From: Treponema peruense
GTDB taxonomy: Bacteria; Spirochaetota; Spirochaetia; Treponematales; Treponemataceae
DNA: 64,000 nt
NCBI RefSeq assembly: GCF_016117655.1
Contig: NZ_CP064936.1
Location: 868,001-932,000, forward strand
Direction: 5' to 3'
Shown: positions 58,068 to 64,000 of the stretch, one piece after another
Position numbering within the stretch: the stretch's first letter is position 1
Layout: every line of letters starts with the position of its first letter
The notes under the pieces: model-generated
What the model was told of the DNA's origin: nothing
The model's database searches: none
What the model saw: only the letters and a program-made list of their open reading frames with translations
Translations under genes and position numbers: made by a program

Positions 58068-60785
58068 AAATATTACAAAGGCCTGTTCACGGTCCATTGT
58101 TCCTTCTAGGATTTTTATAAAGCTTTCTGCACCTGCACTGCGTATTGTTTCGTAAGAGTCTGTAAGCATCTGCGGGTTTTGTGACAGCCTCATTCCCTTA
58201 AGCATAAGAAGTGAGATTCCACCGTCGGTTTGTGCATCTTTCATAAAGTGCGTTGTCCAGCCGTTTTTTATTTTCAAAAGTGTGGCATCTTTTTTGTCTC
58301 CGGAAAGTTTTTTTAAAAGATGTGTGCATGCATTTTTGTATGCGTCCAGAAAGAAAGTGCGGTTTTTTGTTTTGCGGCATTCTATCATGCATGGCTCTGT
58401 CTGTGTTCCGGTGCGCGCGTAAAATAAATCTGTCTGCGTCTGTTCGTTCATGGTTTGTGCAAGTTCAATTGCGAGTGCATTTATTGTGTCACAGTCCGCG
58501 CTGTTTTGTGCAGGAATAAAATAAATCTGCGCCGGGTCGCTGAATTCTTTTGTGGGAACAAGAACAGGTGATTCCTTTGGCGCAAGTTCGGCCGGAAGAT
58601 CAGAAGTGTAAGTGTGCCTGAGTTTTACTGTGGCCGTTCTTCTTGGTTTGTACTCCGGTGCTGTTTGTGTTTCTTTGTTTTTTATGTTTCTGTTTTTCAG
58701 AAGGCCGAATGTTTTTTTGAGGCTTCCTTCTGTTTTTGAAAAATCTATTCCGCCTGAAATACTTATTGAATAAAGTGATGCGTCAAGAAGTGTGCTGTAT
58801 CCGAGAAGAATGTCTTTGTATTCAATCTGCGAAACTGAATTGTCCTGCGGAATTTGTCCTGCATACAGTACAGAATATGCTGCTGTTTTCATCTGGTTTG
58901 AAAGTGACGCTTCTGACATGAGCTTCTGGGCATTCCATTCGCCGATGAGTGTGTCTGCCGCAGAAGGTGAAATTTCTTCATATATAAGGGAACTGACTGT
59001 CGCTTCAAGAAGTGCGCCCAGGTTTTCTGAAAGCGCGTCGATTGTTATAAAAGAAGTGCCGCTTTCCCTCCACGACTTTATTACTGTCTGGTCGGCGATA
59101 TTTTCTTTGACAGCCGCTTCCTGGATTTTTTGTGCAAGTGCATTTACAAGAACTGTGCGCATGTCTGAAGGCAAAAGCATTCCCCTGTCTGAGTCAATTG
59201 AAACCGAAACCGAAGAAGTCATGCTGCCTTGCGTTTTGTGAAGGACGCAGGGAATTCCGTTTGAAAGAGTGAATGTCTTTATCTGCGTTCTGCTTTCGTT
59301 TCTTGAAAATCCTGAATCTTCTTTTTTAAGCGGAACTTCTTCTTTTTTTTCTGCCGCGTTTTCCAATGCCTTTGCAAGAATTAGTTTGTCGTCGTACCAG
59401 GATGCATTTTTTTGCGTTACTGTTTCGTAGCCGAGTTTTTCAAACTGCGCCTTGTTTTTTGCATACAGTTTTTTTCCTACAAGCACAAATACAAAAGGCT
59501 CTTCTTTTGAAATATATTCTGCGGCCTGTGACTCCTGCGCGGAATGGATTTTGTGGAATGACTCAAGAAAGCTTTCGTAAAAATGAGCTGCGTCCGTTAA
59601 CGGGGAAGCCGCCCAAAAATCTGCCAGTAGTGAAATTTCTGATGCCGCTGCAGATGTGAGTTTTCTGTTTTTTGCATCTATTTTTTTCTGTGCACCGACA
59701 AACTGTGCCCTTGAGATTTGCGTCATTTCTTTTGTGGCGGCAGTGAATGCCTGTGCCTGCAGGGGCGGCGGGTTTTGCGCGGGGGTTTCCATAAGTGCCT
59801 GGAATATGAGCCTTGAACTGCCGTTTTTTCTTGCTGACGAAACGTCTGTGTAGTCGGCCGAGCGTATGGAAAGTGTACTGTCTGCACATGCGCTTTTTTT
59901 GAAGTCCGAGTCCCCCGCGTTGAGTGCGGCTGCGGCAATGTCTGCCAGATGAAAGGGGAGAGTTGTGTACTGGACGGCAATCTGCGTCATGTCATCTGGG
60001 AATTCTTCAGAGGCAAGAACAAATTTTTTTTGTGCAGAGGGCGCTTCTGTTTTTTGTACGGCAGCCGCATCCTGTGTTTGTGCAGAGATTCCTTCAGAAA
60101 TCGCGGGCGGCTCCCAGTTACCGAAGGCTTTGAGACAGGCAGTGTAAACATTCTGTTCACTTGTATCGGCGCTTATGAAAAGTGCACAAAGTTCAGGGCG
60201 GTAAAAGCGGGCTGCAAAATCGTACAGGGCCGTTCTTACTTCGGGAATTGTTTTTGAACCGAAAAGAGCCGGGTAGATTCCGCTTTCGTGCTTCCAGGGC
60301 GCATCTCGGAATATGCGTGAGTCAATAGCGCGGTTAATGAAGCCCGAAGAAGAGAGTGCATTTTCGTTTACTTCTGAGCGCAGTTCGTTATAGCAGCGCT
60401 TTAAGTCTTTATCAGAAAAAAATGGTTTTGTGACCTGAGCTGCCATTTGTGAAAGCGCCGTTTCAAGATAATCAGCGGCAAAGTCGGCAGAAAGTTTTGT
60501 GCAGTCGGCAAGACATTCTGCTCCGGTAAGCTTTGCAAAAAGAGGCGCTAGTCCGGTTGTGGAGGCTGTCTGTGCAGAAAATCCTGCGCGCGAAAGAAAT
60601 TCTGCATGAAAAACAGGGGATGCCACGTCTTTTAGAAAATAAATTCTGAATCCGTTGGGAAGAGTCATTATTTTAAGCTGTCTCTGGGAGTTTTCTGTAA
60701 TATAACTTTCTGTTTGTGCACTTACGGTAAATGTTGCGGCCAGTAAAATAAGAATAATCGCGGTTTTGCGCAGAAGTTTTTGCAT
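58047..60785 (-). CDS. secreted M16 (insulinase)-like protein without the zinc motif
   Basis: A 912-residue exported protein, start ATG 60785 with signal LLRKTAIILILLAATFTVSA. The promoter TTTTCA/17 bases/TATTAT (60797-60792) ends six bases before the ATG. The N-terminal M16 domain is recognisable (LPNGFRIYFLKDVASPVFHA, then LKRCYNELRSEVNENA, and a FYRPELCALFISAD strand), but the catalytic HxxEH should sit where the sequence reads TGLAPLFAKLTG, so both histidines and the glutamate are absent. A second M16-like half begins near 520 (TLSNGIPCVLHKTQGSMTSS). It may be a non-catalytic chaperone-like partner, as in heterodimeric M16 pairs; no active partner is in the window. Confidence 0.8.
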   Translation of the reverse strand: MQKLLRKTAIILILLAATFTVSAQTESYITENSQRQLKIMTLPNGFRIYFLKDVASPVFHAEFLSRAGFSAQTASTTGLAPLFAKLTGAECLADCTKLSADFAADYLETALSQMAAQVTKPFFSDKDLKRCYNELRSEVNENALSSSGFINRAIDSRIFRDAPWKHESGIYPALFGSKTIPEVRTALYDFAARFYRPELCALFISADTSEQNVYTACLKAFGNWEPPAISEGISAQTQDAAAVQKTEAPSAQKKFVLASEEFPDDMTQIAVQYTTLPFHLADIAAAALNAGDSDFKKSACADSTLSIRSADYTDVSSARKNGSSRLIFQALMETPAQNPPPLQAQAFTAATKEMTQISRAQFVGAQKKIDAKNRKLTSAAASEISLLADFWAASPLTDAAHFYESFLESFHKIHSAQESQAAEYISKEEPFVFVLVGKKLYAKNKAQFEKLGYETVTQKNASWYDDKLILAKALENAAEKKEEVPLKKEDSGFSRNESRTQIKTFTLSNGIPCVLHKTQGSMTSSVSVSIDSDRGMLLPSDMRTVLVNALAQKIQEAAVKENIADQTVIKSWRESGTSFITIDALSENLGALLEATVSSLIYEEISPSAADTLIGEWNAQKLMSEASLSNQMKTAAYSVLYAGQIPQDNSVSQIEYKDILLGYSTLLDASLYSISISGGIDFSKTEGSLKKTFGLLKNRNIKNKETQTAPEYKPRRTATVKLRHTYTSDLPAELAPKESPVLVPTKEFSDPAQIYFIPAQNSADCDTINALAIELAQTMNEQTQTDLFYARTGTQTEPCMIECRKTKNRTFFLDAYKNACTHLLKKLSGDKKDATLLKIKNGWTTHFMKDAQTDGGISLLMLKGMRLSQNPQMLTDSYETIRSAGAESFIKILEGTMDREQAFVIFSADTKK

Positions 60786-60827
60786 TGTAAAATAATACCA
60801 CACCCACTCTTTTGTGAAAAGTCATAC

Positions 60828-60856
60828 TTGCGGAATGGCCGTGTTGCGTATATAAT
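60828..60856 (+). promoter_or_regulatory. promoter of the DUF4954 gene
   Basis: TTGCGG, 17 bases, perfect TATAAT (60851-60856). The start would be near 60863, leaving a leader with AGGGGG before ATG 60885. Confidence 0.65.
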
Positions 60857-60884
60857 TTATTGCAGATGTATTCAGGGGGTTGTA

Positions 60885-63116
60885 ATGTCAGTTGTAAGGG
60901 TTTTGGACGGGAAAAGTCCCATGAGGGAACCGCCTGCAGAGCTTTTGAAGGGAAAGCGTCATCTTACGGCGCAGGAAATAGAAATTTTAAAGTCCAACCG
61001 CAATACCTGTTATCTTGAGCGGTGGAATTTGATATATGTAAGCGAAGTTCCGGGGGAATTTGACCCGTCGCTTGTTATTCAGAATGATTTTTACGGTTAT
61101 GTCGTAATGGGCAGAATCCGCAATGCACTTCTTAAATTCCACGATCTTGAACTTCGTGTCGGAATTTACCGTTCAGTGCTGGGTTTTGTTTCACTCGGCG
61201 ACGACTGTGTAGTAAATAACGTAAGCTATCTTGTAAATTACCGCATTGCAAACCGCGTAATGCTTTTTAATATTCAGGAAATGTCCTGTACGTTTCATTC
61301 CAAATTCGGCGAGGGAATTCTTAAGGAAGGCGAACCCGAGTCAAACAGAATATGGATTGGCGTAGGAAACGAAAACAACGGCCGTGGAGTTCTTCCCTTT
61401 AAGGATATGATTCCGGCAGATGCCTGGTGCTGGTCAAGATACCGCGATGACAGTCAGCTTATGGACCGCTTTGTTGAACTTACGGAATACGGCAACGACG
61501 GCCTTAAGAACACTTACGGCATTGTGGAAGATGATGTTGTAATAAAAAACTGTACGCTTCTTAAAGACGTGCGCATAGGGGCAAATGCCTATATAAAAGG
61601 TGCATTCAAACTTAAGAATATTACGGTTTTGTCTTCCCCGCAGGAACAGAGCCAGATTGGCGAAGGCGTAGAAATGGTAAACGGAATAATGGGCTACGGA
61701 AGCCGCGTGTTCTATCAGGCCATTGCCGTGCGCTTTGTTATAGGAAGAAACTGCCAGTTAAAATACGGTGCCCGTCTTCTCAATTCCATTCTGGGCGACA
61801 ATTCCATGGTTTCTTGCTGTGAACTGCTCAATAATCTTATTTTTCCGTTCCACGAGCAGCACCACAACTCTTCATTCCTTATTGCAGCGACACTTATGGG
61901 ACAAAGCAACATCGCTTCTGCCGCAACAATCGGTTCAAACCACAACTCGCGTAGTCCTGACGGCGAACTTCTTGCAGGCCGCGGTTTCTGGCCGGGACTG
62001 TGCAGCGACTTCAAGTATGACTCAAGGTTTGCATCTTTTGTACTTGTTGCAAAGGGAAGCTACCAGAATGAACTCAATATTACGTATCCTTTTTCACTTG
62101 TGGCTAACAGCAATACGGACTGCACTGTTCACATAATCCCGGCATACTGGTTTCTTTACAATATGTTTGCGATTGTAAGAAACAAGTACAAGTTTGTTTC
62201 AAGAGACAAGCGTGTCGTAAAGGTACAGCATATAGAAACAAACCCGCTTGCCCCGGACACAATGCAGGAAATAGAAGCCTCTGTAGTAAGAATTATTGAA
62301 CTTACCGGCCGTTACCTTAAGCTTCCTTATGAAACAGCAGCAAAAATGACTGAATTCAACCCAAATCCGAAACTTCTCGATGAATTCCGCGAAAGAGCCG
62401 CATTCTCAAAGGACGGAGAAGAACTGTACCACGTGGCAAAAGATTATCTTCACCAGAATTCAGAGTCAAAATTCTTTCTTTCGGACGACCGTTGCCAGAA
62501 AAAGTACGGCGCACTTATCTGCAAACCAGCCCAGGCATACAAAGAATACCGTCGCATAATGAAATATTTCTGCGTGGACTCGCTTATGGAATGGGTCTGC
62601 GAATGCGGAAGGGAAACTCTTGTTCCCGAAGACCTTGAAACCATAAGAAAAATTCCTCTTTACAAAAACTGGGTAAACGCCGGCGGCCAGATTATTCCGC
62701 AGGAAAAACTTGACGAAATGTTCTCGCTTGTAAAGGAACGCAGGATAAACACCTGGAATGAAGTACACGCCTTTTACGATGAATGCCAGAAATCCTACTG
62801 CGGCTACAAGGTGCGTTATGCTGTTTATCTTCTTGAACGCCTTTATTCCACGCCCATTACAATGTTCGGAAAGGACATGTTCGATGACCTTATGCGTGAC
62901 GTTGCGTATGTTTCGCTCAATATGCTTGAATCTTCCATTTCTACGCGCGGCAAGGATTATACAGACTTTTTCCGCTCAATTACGTTCAGAAACAAGGAAG
63001 AAAAAAATGCTGTACTGGGTGAACTTTGCGACAATTCCTTTCTCAAAGACCTCAAACAGTCAACAGAAGCCTTTGATTCTGCACTTGAAAAACTGTTCCG
63101 CACGCTCATAACCTGA
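60885..63116 (+). CDS. DUF4954 left-handed beta-helix protein
   Basis: A 743-residue cytoplasmic protein of the DUF4954 family, known from spirochaetes and Bacteroidetes; function not established. ATG 60885 follows AGGGGG and the promoter above, so an upstream in-frame start is rejected. Residues ~70-340 contain hexapeptide-repeat turns (VGIYRSVLGFVSLGDDCVVN, VIKNCTLLKDVRIGANAYIK, VIGRNCQLKYGARLLNSILG), as in sugar-phosphate nucleotidyl/acyltransferases, with a loop bearing FPFHEQHHNSSFLIAATLMG. The C-terminal 300 residues are helical. The beta-helix hints at a nucleotide-sugar or acyl-transfer role, but no catalytic site is assigned. Confidence 0.88.
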   Translation: MSVVRVLDGKSPMREPPAELLKGKRHLTAQEIEILKSNRNTCYLERWNLIYVSEVPGEFDPSLVIQNDFYGYVVMGRIRNALLKFHDLELRVGIYRSVLGFVSLGDDCVVNNVSYLVNYRIANRVMLFNIQEMSCTFHSKFGEGILKEGEPESNRIWIGVGNENNGRGVLPFKDMIPADAWCWSRYRDDSQLMDRFVELTEYGNDGLKNTYGIVEDDVVIKNCTLLKDVRIGANAYIKGAFKLKNITVLSSPQEQSQIGEGVEMVNGIMGYGSRVFYQAIAVRFVIGRNCQLKYGARLLNSILGDNSMVSCCELLNNLIFPFHEQHHNSSFLIAATLMGQSNIASAATIGSNHNSRSPDGELLAGRGFWPGLCSDFKYDSRFASFVLVAKGSYQNELNITYPFSLVANSNTDCTVHIIPAYWFLYNMFAIVRNKYKFVSRDKRVVKVQHIETNPLAPDTMQEIEASVVRIIELTGRYLKLPYETAAKMTEFNPNPKLLDEFRERAAFSKDGEELYHVAKDYLHQNSESKFFLSDDRCQKKYGALICKPAQAYKEYRRIMKYFCVDSLMEWVCECGRETLVPEDLETIRKIPLYKNWVNAGGQIIPQEKLDEMFSLVKERRINTWNEVHAFYDECQKSYCGYKVRYAVYLLERLYSTPITMFGKDMFDDLMRDVAYVSLNMLESSISTRGKDYTDFFRSITFRNKEEKNAVLGELCDNSFLKDLKQSTEAFDSALEKLFRTLIT

Positions 63117-63137
63117 CATACACAGGCGTCGTGTATA

Positions 63138-63166
63138 TTGACTTTTATTTTATTTTGGAGTATAAA
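63138..63166 (+). promoter_or_regulatory. promoter of the leu leader-leuA transcript
   Basis: TTGACT, 17 bases, TATAAA (63161-63166). The leader-peptide ATG at 63174 is seven bases past the -10 box, so transcription should begin at about that ATG. Confidence 0.65.
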
Positions 63167-63173
63167 AATAATT

Positions 63174-63230
63174 ATGAAATACTTTGAACTACTACTATCT
63201 TTGAATTTCTCCTCATTGAGCCGAATCTAA
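63174..63230 (+). CDS. leucine leader peptide (attenuator)
   Basis: An 18-codon ORF, MKYFELLLSLNFSSLSRI, with five leucines, three in a row as CTA CTA CTA and two TTG. It lies between the promoter and a strong terminator in front of leuA. Ribosome stalling at the CTA codons when charged tRNA-Leu is scarce would favour an antiterminator. A plausible one pairs GCAGGT (about 63242) with the left arm ACCTG of the terminator. The GGAG at 63157 falls inside the promoter spacer and would not be transcribed, so this peptide is probably translated from a leaderless RNA. Confidence 0.8.
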   Translation: MKYFELLLSLNFSSLSRI

Positions 63231-63268
63231 GGTGCTGGTAGGCAGGTATATTTTCAATACTTAAACTA

Positions 63269-63302
63269 CAGACCTGTTGCTTCGGCAGCAGGTCTTTTTT
63301 TT
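63269..63302 (+). terminator. leucine attenuator terminator
   Basis: AGACCTGTTGC-TTCG-GCAGCAGGTCT, an 11-base stem (one G-T pair) with a TTCG tetraloop, then nine T residues. It lies 34 bases before leuA. Confidence 0.92.
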
Positions 63303-63335
63303 GTACAAAATTTTTATGTAAGTCAGGAGTTTGCT

Positions 63336-64000
63336 ATGACAATGAATCCAATGGGAAAGTACGCACCTATTGCAGATATTCCCCTTCAGAACAGAAAGTG
63401 GCCGTCACAGAAAATTACAAAGGCGCCTGTATGGTGTTCGGTAGACCTTCGCGACGGAAACCAGGCCCTCGTTAATCCTATGGGAATTGAAACAAAGCTT
63501 GCATTTTTTGATCTTCTGGTAAAACTCGGATTCAAGGAAATTGAAGTAGGATTCCCCGCTGCAAGTGACACGGAGTACGAGTTTATCCGCAGGCTTATTG
63601 ACGAAAACCGCATTCCAGAGGATGTTACAATCCAGGTTTTGTGTCAGGCACGCGAAAAGCTTGTCAAAAAAACAATAGAATGCCTTAAGGGTGCGCCCCG
63701 TGCAATTTTTCACATTTACAATTCAACTTCTCCTGCGCAGAGAAAATATACGTTCGGCAAGTCAAAGGAAGAAATCAAGCAGATTGCCATAGACGGTGTA
63801 AAGTGCATAAAAAGCTGCATTTCTGAAGAAGACCGCAAAAGAATCCGCCTGGAATATTCTCCCGAAAGTTTTTCAATGACAGAAATTGACTATGCCGTTG
63901 AGATTTGTGAAGCCGTAAAAGCTGAATGGGGATGCTCTGCCTCAGAAAAGATTATATTCAACCTTCCCACAACAGTTGAATGTTCTACGCCCAATGTGTA
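63336..64000 (+). CDS. leuA: 2-isopropylmalate synthase, N-terminal part
   Basis: First committed step of leucine synthesis, condensing acetyl-CoA with 2-oxoisovalerate. The gene runs off the right edge after 221 codons. ATG 63336 has AGGAG six bases upstream. The opening (KYAPIADIPLQNRKWPSQKI, then APVWCSVDLRDGNQALVNPM) carries the DLRDGNQ metal/catalytic motif in the form typical of the longer 'type 2' LeuA of actinobacteria and fungi, and EIEVGFPAASDTEYEF follows. The later HxH metal motif and the C-terminal leucine-binding domain are outside the window. It is controlled by the leucine attenuator just upstream. Confidence 0.93.
   Translation, partial: MTMNPMGKYAPIADIPLQNRKWPSQKITKAPVWCSVDLRDGNQALVNPMGIETKLAFFDLLVKLGFKEIEVGFPAASDTEYEFIRRLIDENRIPEDVTIQVLCQAREKLVKKTIECLKGAPRAIFHIYNSTSPAQRKYTFGKSKEEIKQIAIDGVKCIKSCISEEDRKRIRLEYSPESFSMTEIDYAVEICEAVKAEWGCSASEKIIFNLPTTVECSTPNV

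Overview
The window looks like chromosomal DNA of a host-associated anaerobic spirochaete, most likely a Treponema of the rumen or gut type. That is inferred from gene content, not from a marker gene: a DUF4954 beta-helix protein, a GTP-type PEP carboxykinase, an arabinanase, RNase Y, many secreted or lipid-anchored proteins, and low-to-moderate GC with A/T-rich intergenic DNA. No rRNA is present; one tRNA (Cys) is.

Layout. 1-12 kb: end of a GH43 arabinanase, pckA, a Nudix hydrolase, tRNA-Cys, a large metalloprotease/outer-membrane protein, and a two-gene sensory unit (an ECF-S-like/propeller/HD-GYP protein plus a BMP-family binding protein). 12.2-29.5 kb: one tight minus-strand defence operon that I read as BREX type 3 (xre-brxF-brxC-...-pglXI-...-brxHII-pglZ-brxA). 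It has two internal additions: a DUF262/DUF3696-ATPase/unknown trio between brxC and pglXI, and an AIPR gene between pglXI and brxHII. 29.5-32.8 kb: a junkyard of broken genes and repeats (helicase remnant, FGE-type variable-region fragment, duplicated Rpn nuclease, DUF4469 remnant). 32.8-40.3 kb: housekeeping genes (RNB ribonuclease, lysC-dapB, a LysM/LytM protein, dus, Mrp). 40.4-43.2 kb: a small lipoprotein family with a duplicated promoter. 43.2-52.6 kb: RluA-type synthase, RACo-like ATPase, RNase Y, an unknown protein, PTS IIA and transketolase, the last two preceded by ~153-bp hairpin-rich tandem leaders. 52.6-55.6 kb: accessory DNA with an AAA/PD-(D/E)XK gene and a DUF1566 protein whose 3' end looks like a diversity-generating-retroelement target. 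55.6-64 kb: YkgJ-type protein, dgt, 5-FTHF cyclo-ligase, an M16-like protein, DUF4954, and leuA behind a leucine attenuator.

How the genes work together. lysC and dapB form the aspartate-to-lysine/diaminopimelate entry; leuA is controlled by translation of a Leu-rich leader peptide; tkt and the PTS IIA are neighbours in carbon metabolism. The defence operon is almost entirely translationally coupled (ATGA overlaps or gaps of a few to about 20 bases), so the extra genes are probably co-expressed with BREX. A recurring regulatory theme is that many genes without a Shine-Dalgarno sequence have a sigma70-like promoter whose -10 box lies 6-9 bases before the start codon, which predicts leaderless mRNAs.

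All identifications are by eye from translated sequence; no database search was run.
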